64,000 nucleotides of DNA from Larkinella sp. C7 (GCF_006149005.1 NZ_VBSL01000001.1:310001-374000); one strand, 5' to 3'; positions 52,700 to 62,303 are shown, counted from the first letter of the stretch. Translations and numbers: made by a program. The notes: a model not told the origin generated them from the letters alone.

Positions 52700-53923
52700 A
52701 TGCACCGTCGGAAATTTTTCAAAAATTCAGCGTTTGCTACAGTGGGCACCCTGCTGATTCCCAGCTTCCTGAAAGCGTATGAAAGCAAGCATCTGGGATT
52801 GAACCAGCCTGTGGGCAAAACGCTGGTGATCGTTCAGTTGTCGGGTGGAAACGATGGATTGAATACCGTCGTACCGTTCCGCAATGACATTTATTACCGC
52901 GAACGGCCAACAATTGCCATTGCCCCGGAAAAAGTATTGAAGCTTAATGACGAGATTGGTTTCAATCCGGCACTCGAAGCATTGAAAGGTCTTTACGATG
53001 ACGGTTTGGTAACAGTGGTCAACAACGTCGGCTACCCCAACCCCGACCGTTCCCATTTTCGCTCGATGGACATCTGGCAAACCGCCAGCGATTCGGATAA
53101 GTACCTGACAACGGGCTGGTTAGGGCGCTATCTGGATGCCAATTGCCAGGGAAACGACTGCATTGTACACCGGGCAATCGAAGTGGATGACACGCTGAGT
53201 CTGGCCCTGAAAGGCCAGGATCTGAACGGTTTGGCGTTGCTCGACCCGAAGAAACTATACAACCAGACCCGCAGCGGTTTGGTAGCCGAGCTTTCCAACA
53301 TAAAGCCCGCTGCGGAGGTAGTAGCCTCGCACCCGAACGTTTCGTATTTGTATAAAACCCTGGCCGAAACCGCTTCGTCGGCTGAAGTTATTTACGACCA
53401 GTCGAAAGTTACCCACACGAAAACCGTTTACCCAGCCAGCGAGTTGGGCAACCGGCTAAAAACCGTCTCGGAACTGATTACGTCGGGCGTCAACACAAAC
53501 GTCTATTACATTTCCATTTCGGGATTTGATACGCACATCAATCAGCCGGGGCAGCAGGAACGGCTGTTGCGCCAGTATGCGGAAGCCGTGGCGGCTTTTA
53601 CCAAAGACCTGAAAACCAATGGAAAACTAAACGATGTGCTGTTGATGACTTTCTCGGAATTTGGTCGCCGGGTGAAGCAGAACGCCAGCAACGGCACCGA
53701 CCACGGCACGGCCAATAACCTGTTTCTGGTTGGCGGAGGACTCACCCCGGGCCGGGTTTTCAACGAAGCACCGAACCTGACGAACCTGGATGAAGGGGAT
53801 TTGAAGTATACCGTCGATTTCCGGAGCATCTACGCGACCTTGCTCCGCGACTGGCTGAAAGTGGATGATCAGGCGGTTTTAGGGCGGCAGTTTGAGACGT
53901 TAAAGGTTGTTTCGCAGAGTTGA
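52700..53923 (+). CDS. DUF1501 family protein with Tat signal
   Basis: A 407-residue protein whose N terminus carries a twin-arginine signal (HRRKFFKNSAFATVGTLLIP). The fold is probably alkaline-phosphatase-like (DUF1501). Blocks seen are LVIVQLSGGNDGLNTVVPF near the start, with the Asp-rich GGNDG, and MTFSEFGRRVKQNASNGTDH and GTANNLFLVGGG near the end, where metal-ligand His and Asp would lie. It pairs with the DUF1800 gene in an operon. Its terminal codons run into the left arm of an inverted repeat. Confidence 0.88.
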   Translation: MHRRKFFKNSAFATVGTLLIPSFLKAYESKHLGLNQPVGKTLVIVQLSGGNDGLNTVVPFRNDIYYRERPTIAIAPEKVLKLNDEIGFNPALEALKGLYDDGLVTVVNNVGYPNPDRSHFRSMDIWQTASDSDKYLTTGWLGRYLDANCQGNDCIVHRAIEVDDTLSLALKGQDLNGLALLDPKKLYNQTRSGLVAELSNIKPAAEVVASHPNVSYLYKTLAETASSAEVIYDQSKVTHTKTVYPASELGNRLKTVSELITSGVNTNVYYISISGFDTHINQPGQQERLLRQYAEAVAAFTKDLKTNGKLNDVLLMTFSEFGRRVKQNASNGTDHGTANNLFLVGGGLTPGRVFNEAPNLTNLDEGDLKYTVDFRSIYATLLRDWLKVDDQAVLGRQFETLKVVSQS

Positions 53924-54002
53924 GCGGAGGACATCAGAGTTAATCAGAGAAAAATAGTGAAAACTCTGATTAGCTCTGATGTCCTTCGCTTAACTCTGCG
54001 AA
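53911..54002. repeat. 39-bp inverted repeat that includes the DUF1501 stop codon
   Basis: The left arm 53911-53949 and right arm 53964-54002 are reverse complements at 36 of 39 positions with a 14-nt loop. The left arm begins inside the coding region, so the last residues are tied to the hairpin. It lies between convergent ends. Confidence 0.93.
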
Positions 54003-54009
54003 ATAACTT

Positions 54010-55536
54010 TTATTTTTTCCACTCTCCATCCACTAATCGAAAGATCGCCAGTGGGTTATCGGCTTTCAGCGCATCGGGCAATAACGCATCCGGGAAGTTC
54101 TGGTAACAAACCGGACGTGCAAACCGCCGGATGGCGTTCGTACCCACCGAGGTCGAGCGAACGTCGGTGGTGGCCGGATACGGCCCACCGTGGTTCATGG
54201 CATGACTTACTTCTACCCCCGTCGGGAAACCGTTGATCAGCAAACGGCCCACTTTCTGCTCCAGAATTTCCAGTAAATCAGCGTACTCCAGCAATTCTTC
54301 AGGCGTTCCGTAGACCGTCGCGGTCAGATGGCCTTCCAGCCCCTGCGCCACGGCCAGCATTTCTTCTTTCGTATCCGCCGTTACCAGCAGGCTGCTGGGT
54401 CCGAATACTTCTTCCGTCAATTCCGGATTTTCCAGCAACACATCGGCTGTGGTCGATAAAAGCGTCGGCTGAGCAGCCGCAAAACCATCGACTGCGGTTT
54501 CGGATTTACTGGCGATGAGAACCCGCGAAAACGAGTTGAGCTTTTCGATGCCGGCCGTATACGCCTGATAAATTCCTTTCGTCAGCATCGGCGTCGGCTG
54601 CGTCTGCGACATGGCCAGGCGAGCTTGACTCACAAAGGCATCCCCCCCATCCGATTGTTTGACAATGGCCAAACCGGGATTCGTACAAAACTGCCCCACA
54701 CCCAGGGTAACCGAATCGACGTAGGCTTTTGCCAAGTCCAAACCCTTCTGTTTCAAAATGGCGGGCAGGAAAAACACGGGGTTCGTACTGCCCATCTCGG
54801 AATAAACCGGAATCGGTTCCGGACGGCGGACAGCGGCATCGTAAATCGCTTTCCCACCCCGAAACGAACCCGTAAACCCGATGGCCTTGATCTGTGGGTG
54901 TAACACAATGGCCATCCCCACGTCGATGCCCGTACCTTGAACCATCTGAAAAACACCTTCCGGCAATCCGCTGGCTTCCACGGCTTTCCGAATGGCCTGA
55001 CCCACCAGTTCCGAGGTGCCGGGGTGAGCCGGATGGGCTTTCACAACCACCGGACAACCGGAAGCCAGGGCCGAGGTGGTGTCGCCACCGGCCACCGAAA
55101 ACGCCAGCGGAAAGTTGCTCGCGCCAAAAATACCGACCGGTCCGAGCGGAATCAGCATCTGCCGCAAGTCGGGCCGGGGCAGCGGTTGACGGTCGGGCAG
55201 GGCGGTATCGATGCGGGCATCCACCCACGAGCCTTCGCGAAGGTACTGCGCAAACAGCCGCAACTGCCCCGTCGTCCGGCCGCGTTCGCCCGTCAGACGG
55301 GGCAGCGGCAGGGCGGTTTCGAGGTTGGCGCGTTCGAGTAATTCCGGCCCCAGGGCCATGATTTCGTCGGCAATGCGTTCCAGAAACTGCGCTTTGGCTT
55401 CACCGGAGAGTTTGCGATAAACCGGGAACGCTGCGGCTGCTAATTGGCAGGCCTGGTCTACTTCCTGACTCGTAGATTCACTGAAGGCCCCGTCTAATGC
55501 TTCGCCGGTGGCCGGATTAATAGCTTGAAAAGTCAT
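54010..55536 (-). CDS. 2-oxoglutarate semialdehyde (2,5-dioxovalerate) dehydrogenase
   Basis: A 508-residue aldehyde dehydrogenase. The catalytic Cys is in GVGQFCTNPGLAIV, the general base Glu is in PVYSEMGSTNPVFF, and the nucleotide-binding GFTGSFRGGKAIYDAAVRR is present. The sequence type, including FGASNFPLAFSVAGGDTTSA, fits the KGSADH group that oxidises 2-oxoglutarate semialdehyde to 2-oxoglutarate. It starts 4 bp after the FAH-family gene, so the two enzymes are co-expressed. Together they would finish an oxidative pentose-acid pathway. Confidence 0.88.
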   Translation of the reverse strand: MTFQAINPATGEALDGAFSESTSQEVDQACQLAAAAFPVYRKLSGEAKAQFLERIADEIMALGPELLERANLETALPLPRLTGERGRTTGQLRLFAQYLREGSWVDARIDTALPDRQPLPRPDLRQMLIPLGPVGIFGASNFPLAFSVAGGDTTSALASGCPVVVKAHPAHPGTSELVGQAIRKAVEASGLPEGVFQMVQGTGIDVGMAIVLHPQIKAIGFTGSFRGGKAIYDAAVRRPEPIPVYSEMGSTNPVFFLPAILKQKGLDLAKAYVDSVTLGVGQFCTNPGLAIVKQSDGGDAFVSQARLAMSQTQPTPMLTKGIYQAYTAGIEKLNSFSRVLIASKSETAVDGFAAAQPTLLSTTADVLLENPELTEEVFGPSSLLVTADTKEEMLAVAQGLEGHLTATVYGTPEELLEYADLLEILEQKVGRLLINGFPTGVEVSHAMNHGGPYPATTDVRSTSVGTNAIRRFARPVCYQNFPDALLPDALKADNPLAIFRLVDGEWKK

Positions 55537-55540
55537 GCTT

Positions 55541-56395
55541 CTAATTTTGTACCGTATTGATTAACGTACCGATTCCTTCAATCGTAATGTGGACTTCGTC
55601 ACCCACGGCCAGCGTAAAATCATCGCCGGGAACAATGCCGGTGCCGGTCATTAAATAACACCCATGCGGAAAAGTAGTTTCACGAAAGAGGAATGAAACC
55701 AGTTCCGTGTGCTGCCGTTTCATGCGGTTGATGGCAATGCTTTCGTCAAAAACCGCCTTTCCGTCGCGCCGGATTTCGATTTTGATCAGGGTCTCGGGCG
55801 AAATCGGAGCTTCCGGAACGTAGAGACAGGGGCCAATCGCAGCCGCGCCATCGTAGGTTTTGGCCTGGGGCAAATACAGCGGATTTTCGCCCTCGATGCT
55901 CCGCGAACTCATGTCGTTGCCAACCGTGTAGCCCACGATTTTTCCGTTCGAAGTGATGAAAAGCGTCAGTTCCGGCTCCGGCACGTTCCAGGTAGAGTCT
56001 TTCCGAATGCGAACCGCATCGCCCGACCCAACCGCCCGTGCGGCTGTGGATTTGAAAAATAATTCGGGCCGTTCGGCGTCGTAAACGCGTTCGTAAAAAT
56101 CACCGCCCCCGGCATCTTTCGATTCTTCCATGCGGGCATTGCGGCTTTTGAGGTAGGTTACGCCCGACGCCCAGATTTCCTGCTGGCTGATCGGGGGTAA
56201 CAATTGGGTTTCGGTCCAGACACGGTATTCGTCGGAAGCGGTCGTGGAAGGAATTTCCTGCTGAAGAAAATTGTACAGGTCGTCCTGATTAATGAGGTAA
56301 TCCCAGTCGTCGCTCGGCGCGCGGTGAAAGCGGGATGGTCCGTCGGTGCGGTTATCTTCAACTACGATGCCCTGGCGGGTGCGGTATAGTTTCAT
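55541..56395 (-). CDS. FAH-family 2-keto-3-deoxypentonate dehydratase-like protein
   Basis: A 284-residue enzyme of the fumarylacetoacetase fold. The metal-ligand motif ExE is in [12 protein letters not shown], and the block [19 protein letters not shown] with [14 protein letters not shown] is the form found in the archaeal 2-keto-3-deoxy-D-arabinonate dehydratase type. The C-terminal [20 protein letters not shown] is typical of the family. It would form 2-oxoglutarate semialdehyde, which the dehydrogenase 4 bp downstream would oxidise. A diketo-deoxy hydrolase role is the alternative. Confidence 0.82.
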   Translation of the reverse strand: MKLYRTRQGIVVEDNRTDGPSRFHRAPSDDWDYLINQDDLYNFLQQEIPSTTASDEYRVWTETQLLPPISQQEIWASGVTYLKSRNARMEESKDAGGGDFYERVYDAERPELFFKSTAARAVGSGDAVRIRKDSTWNVPEPELTLFITSNGKIVGYTVGNDMSSRSIEGENPLYLPQAKTYDGAAAIGPCLYVPEAPISPETLIKIEIRRDGKAVFDESIAINRMKRQHTELVSFLFRETTFPHGCYLMTGTGIVPGDDFTLAVGDEVHITIEGIGTLINTVQN

Positions 56396-56579
56396 GAAGG
56401 ATCAAGGAATTGAGTGTTGACTTAAAGACCGCAAAAATGGACATTTTTACGGAGGATTTTAAGAAATTTCGAATGGAAAATCGCACAAAAGGCATTAATT
56501 TAGGATGGAATTAGCAGCGCTCAACCGGCCATTCCCCCCTTCCACACCCAGTACCGGCTGAGAACTTTTTACTGAAAAA

Positions 56580-57272
56580 ATGCTCCACAAAACCCGAGGC
56601 ATCGTTCTAAGTTATTTTCGCTACCGCGAAACGTCGATTATTGTCCGCATTTACACGGAGGAATTTGGGTTGCACAGCTACCTCGTCAACGGAGTACGGT
56701 CGGCCAAAAGCAAAACCAACCGGATCGCCTTTTTCCAGCCGTTGACCTTGCTGGACATGGTGGTCTATTACAAACCCGGCAAAGATTTGCACCGGCTTTC
56801 GGAGGTGAAGGTCAATTTCCCGTTTCAGCACATTCCGTTCGACATTGCCAAATCCAGCATGGCACTGTTTGTCAGCGAGATGTTAACCAAAACCCTGAAG
56901 GAAGAAGCCAGCAACCCGGCTTTGTATTATTTTTTAGTGGACAGTATTCTGTACCTGGAAGAAGCGGAAGCCGATTATGAGAACTTTCACCTTTCTTTTT
57001 TGCTGAAACTGGCTTCTTTTCTGGGGTTTGGCCCGGCCAGCGCCCGTGAGTTTGAAGGGCAATTGCAGGAACAGAAATACCCGTTTTTGCCCGACGAAGC
57101 GGCCGAAAAAGCCCTGAATCACTTCCTGCGCCAGCCACTGGCCACGCCCATCAAAATCTCCCGATCAACCCGCGCCGAGTTGCTGGATGCGCTCGTGGCG
57201 TTTTACCAGATCCACATCGACGGTTTGGGAGAAATCAAGTCGCTATCAGTGTTGCGGGAGGTGCTGAGTTGA
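56580..57272 (+). CDS. recO: DNA repair protein RecO
   Basis: A 230-residue recombination mediator that, with RecR, loads RecA on SSB-coated DNA. The N-terminal OB fold begins with HKTRGIVLSYFRYRETSIIV and HSYLVNGVRSAKSKTNRIAF. The second, helical half includes SSMALFVSEMLTKTLKEEAS. No Cys4 zinc motif is present. This short form is common in the phylum. It stands alone, facing the FAH gene head to head, and is followed by an inverted repeat. Confidence 0.87.
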   Translation: MLHKTRGIVLSYFRYRETSIIVRIYTEEFGLHSYLVNGVRSAKSKTNRIAFFQPLTLLDMVVYYKPGKDLHRLSEVKVNFPFQHIPFDIAKSSMALFVSEMLTKTLKEEASNPALYYFLVDSILYLEEAEADYENFHLSFLLKLASFLGFGPASAREFEGQLQEQKYPFLPDEAAEKALNHFLRQPLATPIKISRSTRAELLDALVAFYQIHIDGLGEIKSLSVLREVLS

Positions 57273-57283
57273 GGAAGTTGTTA

Positions 57284-57364
57284 CACAGAGTAGATCAGGG
57301 GAAATCAGCGTTACACAGCGTTTTTTTCTCTGATAAACCCTAATTTCCTCTGATCAACTCTGCG
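57284..57364. repeat. Inverted repeat between recO and lptB ends
   Basis: The arms 57284-57320 and 57328-57364 match in reverse at about 30 of 37 positions around a T-run loop. It has words such as CAGAGTnGATCAG that resemble those at 53911-54002, but no exact copy. It separates two convergent genes. Confidence 0.75.
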
Positions 57365-57376
57365 AAATGATCCCTT

Positions 57377-58108
57377 TCAAATCTTCCGTTTCAACTCGAA
57401 ATTCTGCCCCAGATACACCCGCCGAACCTGTTCGTCGTTTGCCAGATCTTCGGCGGTTCCCTGTTTCAGGATTTTCCCTTCAAACAGCAGGTACGCCCGG
57501 TCGGTAATCGAGAGTGTCTCGTTGACGTTGTGGTCAGTGATCAGAATACCGATGTTCCGGTGTTTGAGTTGGGCGACAATGCTTTGAATATCCTCAACAG
57601 CGATGGGGTCAACCCCGGCAAAGGGTTCGTCAAGGAGAATAAACTTGGGATCAACCGCCAGACTCCGGGCAATTTCGGTACGACGGCGTTCACCGCCCGA
57701 CAATACTTTCCCCTTGTTTTTGCGAACGTGCGTCAGGCTGAATTCTTCCAGCAACTGCTCCACTTTGTCTTTTTGCGCCTGCCGCGACAGATCGGTCATT
57801 TCCAGCACCGCCAGCACGTTTTCTTCCACCGTCAAATCCCGGAAAATCGATGCTTCCTGCGCCAGATAGCCGATTCCCAGCCGGGCACGCTTGTACATCG
57901 GCAGGTTCGTAATGTCCTGATCATCGAGATAGACTTTACCGCTATTCGGTTTGATCAAGCCCACCGCCATGTAAAAGGAGGTGGTTTTTCCCGCGCCGTT
58001 GGGGCCAAGCAACCCAACAATTTCGCCCTGTTCAACCTGGTAAGTAACGCGGTCGTTGACCAGCCGGGATCCGTATTTTTTAACTAAGTTTTCGGTTCGA
58101 AGAATCAT
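57377..58108 (-). CDS. lptB: LPS export ABC transporter ATPase LptB
   Basis: A 243-residue ATPase that powers lipopolysaccharide transport from the inner membrane with LptFG. Walker A is [20 protein letters not shown], the signature [13 protein letters not shown], and Walker [16 protein letters not shown], with the H-loop in [12 protein letters not shown]. The GDE-type and RxR elements match the LptB group rather than general ABC ATPases. It is 48 bp downstream of recJ on the same strand, a common arrangement in Bacteroidota. Confidence 0.93.
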   Translation of the reverse strand: MILRTENLVKKYGSRLVNDRVTYQVEQGEIVGLLGPNGAGKTTSFYMAVGLIKPNSGKVYLDDQDITNLPMYKRARLGIGYLAQEASIFRDLTVEENVLAVLEMTDLSRQAQKDKVEQLLEEFSLTHVRKNKGKVLSGGERRRTEIARSLAVDPKFILLDEPFAGVDPIAVEDIQSIVAQLKHRNIGILITDHNVNETLSITDRAYLLFEGKILKQGTAEDLANDEQVRRVYLGQNFELKRKI

Positions 58109-58156
58109 GGTTTTCGTGCTCCGTTTGTCGCCGGTTTTCCCAGCAACTGACGTTGT

Positions 58157-59890
58157 CTATTGCTCAACGCCGACGGTCGCCTTTATATCTTTCAAATATA
58201 ACTGCAACGATTTGTTCCCGTTATAATTATTCTCTTCAATCTGGTAACAAATGGAAAAGGGCTGGTCGCGCCGGAGAAACAGGGCGTGGTGAGCCATGTT
58301 AAAACCGATGGCCGTAAACCGCTGATACGAACCGGCTTGCTGCACGGTCATTTTCAGGTGCTTTTCCTTCATGATATACGGTTCTCCCACCAGAAACACC
58401 TCGCTGGTTGAAAAAACCGGGGCCATATTTTGCGGCCCAAAAGGCGACATTTGTTTCAGAACGTTGTAGAATTTCTGGTCGATGGCGTCAAAATCAAGCG
58501 GTAAATCGATTTCAATCATCGGAACCAGTTGCTCGGCCTGAATGCGCCGGGTCACGACTTCCTCAAACTTCTGCTGAAACGCTTTGATGTTTTCCAGCTT
58601 GAGCGTCAAACCGGCCGCAAAGGTGTGACCGCCAAATTGTTCGAGCAGGTCCGAACACTCCTCAATGGCTTCGTAGACATCGAATCCCGGCACCGACCGA
58701 GCCGAGCCAGCCGCCCGGTTGTGCGATTCCGTCAAAATAATGGTAGGGCGGTGGTATTTTTCAATGCAGCGCGATGCCACGATGCCAATCACGCCTTTGT
58801 GCCAGGTATTGTTAAAAAGCACCGTACTTTTTGCGTTCAAAAGCCATTCGTCGCCCTGAATCATGGCCAGCGCCTGTTCGGTAATGCTGGAGTCATATTG
58901 CCGGCGGCTGTTGTTGTGTTCATTAATGGCAAACGCGAAGTCGGTGGCTTCTTCCTCGGTTTCGGCCAGCAACAACTGGACGGCGGCTTTGGCGTGCTTG
59001 ATCCGACCGGCGGCATTGATCCGGGGTCCCAGTCCGAACACCACATTGGTAATGTCCAGTTCGGAGCTAAACCCGGCCACTTTGATGAGCGCCTGGAGGC
59101 CAAAACCGGGCGAAGCATTCAGTTTTTTGAGTCCGTAATACGCCAGAACCCGGTTTTCGCCCACAATCGGCACAATGTCCGACGCGATGCTGATTGCCAG
59201 CAAATCCAGATAGCCAAACAAACGATCCAGCGGAATTCCTTTGAACACACACAAGGCCTGCAGCAATTTGAAGCCAACGCCACAACCGGTCAGTTCTTTG
59301 TAGGGATACTCACAATCGGAACGCTTGGGATCAAGCACAGCCGCAGCCCGGGGCAGTTCGGCACCGGGGCGGTGGTGATCGCAGATGATAAACTCAATAT
59401 CTTTTTCCAGGGCTTCGTCCACCCGATCAACGGATTTGATGCCGCAATCGAGGCTGACAATCAGCGAAAAACCGTTTTCGGCCGCCCACTCGATGCCCTG
59501 AGACGAAATACCGTAGCCTTCTTTATACCGATCGGGAATGTAATAATCCAGATGAGGATAAAGGGTTTTCATGAAGCCGTAGAACAACGCCACCGAGGTC
59601 GTTCCGTCCACGTCATAATCACCGTACACCAGAATCTTTTCCTCCCTCACCATCGCCATCTGCAACCGCTGAACCGCTTTGTCCATGTCCTTCATCAGGA
59701 AAGGGTCATGGAGATGCAGAAGTTCGGGGCGGAAATAGGTGCGGGCCTGGTCAAAAGTATGCACCCCCCGTTGGACCAGCAACATGGCCATAAACGGATT
59801 TACTTTCAGCTCGCGAGTCAAATTTTCAACCGCCAGTAACTCCTCCGGTGACTCCGGAACCGGTCGGTATAGCCAGCGTTTCTCACTCAT
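58157..59890 (-). CDS. recJ: Single-stranded-DNA exonuclease RecJ
   Basis: A 577-residue 5'-to-3' exonuclease of the DHH family. Metal-binding motifs are YGDYDVDGTTSVALFYGF (motif I), SLDCGIKSVDRVDEAL, and IICDHHRPGAELPRAAAVL (DHH). The DHHA1-like part has IGIVASRCIEKYHRPTII and then GSARSVPGFDVYEAIEECSD. The start at 59890 (MSEKRWLYRP) is chosen, since the frame above it is compositionally odd. It acts in repair and recombination and heads the recJ-lptB pair. Confidence 0.94.
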   Translation of the reverse strand: MSEKRWLYRPVPESPEELLAVENLTRELKVNPFMAMLLVQRGVHTFDQARTYFRPELLHLHDPFLMKDMDKAVQRLQMAMVREEKILVYGDYDVDGTTSVALFYGFMKTLYPHLDYYIPDRYKEGYGISSQGIEWAAENGFSLIVSLDCGIKSVDRVDEALEKDIEFIICDHHRPGAELPRAAAVLDPKRSDCEYPYKELTGCGVGFKLLQALCVFKGIPLDRLFGYLDLLAISIASDIVPIVGENRVLAYYGLKKLNASPGFGLQALIKVAGFSSELDITNVVFGLGPRINAAGRIKHAKAAVQLLLAETEEEATDFAFAINEHNNSRRQYDSSITEQALAMIQGDEWLLNAKSTVLFNNTWHKGVIGIVASRCIEKYHRPTIILTESHNRAAGSARSVPGFDVYEAIEECSDLLEQFGGHTFAAGLTLKLENIKAFQQKFEEVVTRRIQAEQLVPMIEIDLPLDFDAIDQKFYNVLKQMSPFGPQNMAPVFSTSEVFLVGEPYIMKEKHLKMTVQQAGSYQRFTAIGFNMAHHALFLRRDQPFSICYQIEENNYNGNKSLQLYLKDIKATVGVEQ

Positions 59891-60000
59891 CCTGCAAAGT
59901 AAAAAGAAAAGGGAGTACGGAAAACAAAAATCAGCAAGGTCTTGAAGGCAGGGTCGCCCAGACGGGGACTGTTTTGCTACCGGTTTTCCCAACGACGGTT

Positions 60001-61095
60001 TTATCGAACCACAACCCGAACGGTTCGTTGCTGGTTCTGTTGTCCGGCGCGAAGCAGATACAAACCCGGTTTTAACCGAACAGCCGGACGAACCCGCCAA
60101 TCGGTTGCGGACAACTGAATCAACTCAAACGAAAGGAACTGGCCGGTGGTGGTTAGGAGCTGCAAACTGGCCGGATCGACGTTGGAAACGTTTAGCCGGA
60201 TTTCGTCTCCGGACGTCGGGTTATCGCAAACCACGAACAACGCGTCGGAACGGCTGACAAAGACCATTTTGGAAACCTGCGATGCCCCATCGGTGTCGAC
60301 CTGCCGAAGCCGGTAGTAGCTCGTTCCGGCGAAGGGTTCGCCATCGGTAAACGTGTAAACCCGCTTGCTGACGGCGTTGCCAACGGCTGTCACCTGCCCG
60401 ATTATACCAAATTCTTGGGCATCAGCACTGCGTTCGATCACAAAATGACTGGCTCCCCGCTCCCAGACGGTTTCCCACGTAAGCCGATTGCCGTTGCGTT
60501 CTGCTGCGCCCCGAAAATAGGCTAATTCAACCGGAAGGGTGCCATTCGAGCTTACCGTAAAATCATCGATTCGAAAGGCGGTCGCACAGGATGCCCCAGC
60601 CGGGGGCGTATACCGGAAACGAAAAGTAAGACTAGCCTGATTTTCGGCGGAGGCCGGTAATGTAAAAACCGATAATCCCCAGGTGGTCGTTGCCACGCTC
60701 GAAACGTCGGAGGAGATGCTGGTCCAGTTTGTTCCCCCATCGGTGCTGAATTCAAAAATGACCACTTGTGGGCCAAACGCGTTCGTTTTTCGGCGACCAA
60801 AACCGACCATGATGTTCGTCTGACCCACAGTGCTGATGGCTGGCGATGTGGCGGTGTGCTCGGTATTGCCTCCGCATTCGCCAAAAGACAAATTATTGCC
60901 GCCCGAAGCCACAATGGGTGTGGTGTAACCGGAGCTGGCGGAGGTTGTCGTTACGCTGATAGCAGTTGAATTGCTGGCGGTCCAACCGCTTAGTCCGGAT
61001 GTAAAATCCTGGGAATAAATAGTCTGTGCCGATACCAGTTTCGGCGCGAGGACAACAAAAATTGCCAGGCTGATCAATCGTAAAAAATGTTGCAT
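60001..61095 (-). CDS. T9SS type A sorting domain protein
   Basis: A 364-residue secreted protein. The signal peptide MQHFLRLISLAIFVVLAPKL ends in VSAQ and fixes the start at 61095. The middle is a beta-sandwich (FTSGLSGWTASN and then SLTFRFRYTPPAGASCATAF). The LPVELAYFRGAAERNGNRLTW linker follows, and the end (about 290-364) is a T9SS C-terminal sorting domain with LKPGLYLLRAGQQNQQRTVR. The protein is therefore exported and attached or released by the type IX system. The C-terminal half is paralogous to the product of the gene 50 bp upstream. Confidence 0.85.
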   Translation of the reverse strand: MQHFLRLISLAIFVVLAPKLVSAQTIYSQDFTSGLSGWTASNSTAISVTTTSASSGYTTPIVASGGNNLSFGECGGNTEHTATSPAISTVGQTNIMVGFGRRKTNAFGPQVVIFEFSTDGGTNWTSISSDVSSVATTTWGLSVFTLPASAENQASLTFRFRYTPPAGASCATAFRIDDFTVSSNGTLPVELAYFRGAAERNGNRLTWETVWERGASHFVIERSADAQEFGIIGQVTAVGNAVSKRVYTFTDGEPFAGTSYYRLRQVDTDGASQVSKMVFVSRSDALFVVCDNPTSGDEIRLNVSNVDPASLQLLTTTGQFLSFELIQLSATDWRVRPAVRLKPGLYLLRAGQQNQQRTVRVVVR

Positions 61096-61145
61096 GGTGT
61101 GGTGTGTTAAACAGGATGAGAAATCAAATGGCTTCTCCCGCTGGG

Positions 61146-62303
61146 TTAGTGAACCAGCAGACGCACAGCTTTTAGACCCGGTGCGTGCAGGATGTACACC
61201 CCGGTTTTCAGCGTTTTTTGAGGTAGCAGCGTAATATGGCCTGCGGCAGATTCCTCCAGTCGAAAGGCTATTTTTTGACCGGTCAGGTCGGTCAGTTGCA
61301 AGGTGGCCGGATCGAGTTCGTTGCATTGCAAGCCGATGGAGTGACCGTCGGACGGATTAGGATAAACGGCAAGATCCGGCAGGCGGTTGTCGTGCCGAAG
61401 GGCGATGATTTTGGAATAGTGCGTCGAACCGTCTCTGTCGACCTGCTGCAAGCGGTAATAATTGGTCATCTGGTGCGACTGGTCATCCACAAAGGAGTAA
61501 AACTGTCGGCGGGTCGCATCACCGCTGGCCATTACCCGGCCAATCGGCGTAAAGTCAGACACGTTTAAACTATGTTCCACCGAAAAATAGCGGGCGTTGC
61601 GCTCCGAAGAGGTTTCCCACGTAAGCTGAACGACACTGCCGATGGATTTGGCCCGGAAATAGGAAAGTTCGACCGGCAAGACGACGCCGGTCCAGTCCAT
61701 GTCACCGATGGTGAAACCTTGTGGCCGGGGATCAGCACCTGCCATTGGCCCATTACCAAATACAATAGTGACGGTTTTAACTTTAGTAAGAAAACGGACC
61801 TTATTGACATCGACAGAAGGACTAGGGGTATTTGCAAGAATTTCATTGCCATTGACAATATATCCCGTTCCGGCTGGAATGACTGGTGTGACCGAATTAC
61901 CAAACTCATCAACGGCAATAATCGTTATTTTGTCCTGATAATAACTTTGAGGATTGGTAAAATCAATTTTGTACTGAAGCGCGATTAGTGAAAATTCCAG
62001 ACCGGTAACCGGATCACCGAATGTAAAACTATAATTTTTGGTTTCACTTGGACTATTAAAATCCACGCTGGGTGTCGATAAACCCGTACCTGTCCGATTC
62101 GGTGAAGCATTAGAAAATTGCCCTGGACCACTTACACTAATATCCACATTCACTGCCGGTGTACCAATGCCCATATAAGAATGAGAGGCAGCACCATCTG
62201 GGTAGAGGGGCATCGTTGTATTAAAATCCAAGTCCTGCGCAACAGCAGATGAAAAATTCAACAGAGCGAAAAGCCCGGCGGAAAGTAGATAACCGTATTT
62301 CAT
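61146..62303 (-). CDS. T9SS type A sorting domain protein
   Basis: A 385-residue secreted protein. The signal peptide is MKYGYLLSAGLFALLNFSS with VAQ cleavage. The first half (about 25-215) is a beta domain with YMGIGTPAVNVDISVSGPG and NYSFTFGDPVTGLEFSLIAL. The second half repeats the layout of the downstream gene: LPVELSYFRAKSIGSVVQLTW, then YRLQQVDRDGSTHYSKIIAL, then a sorting domain with VYPNPSDGHSIGLQC and LKTGVYILHAPGLKAVRLLV. The two genes differ in the first half and share the second, so they look like duplicated secretion cassettes. Confidence 0.85.
   Translation of the reverse strand: MKYGYLLSAGLFALLNFSSAVAQDLDFNTTMPLYPDGAASHSYMGIGTPAVNVDISVSGPGQFSNASPNRTGTGLSTPSVDFNSPSETKNYSFTFGDPVTGLEFSLIALQYKIDFTNPQSYYQDKITIIAVDEFGNSVTPVIPAGTGYIVNGNEILANTPSPSVDVNKVRFLTKVKTVTIVFGNGPMAGADPRPQGFTIGDMDWTGVVLPVELSYFRAKSIGSVVQLTWETSSERNARYFSVEHSLNVSDFTPIGRVMASGDATRRQFYSFVDDQSHQMTNYYRLQQVDRDGSTHYSKIIALRHDNRLPDLAVYPNPSDGHSIGLQCNELDPATLQLTDLTGQKIAFRLEESAAGHITLLPQKTLKTGVYILHAPGLKAVRLLVH

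Noticed and set aside
58529-59839. 436-codon forward open frame opposite recJ
   Set aside because: It lies entirely within recJ on the other strand, has no recognisable domain, and recJ has intact DHH motifs. It is a compositional shadow.
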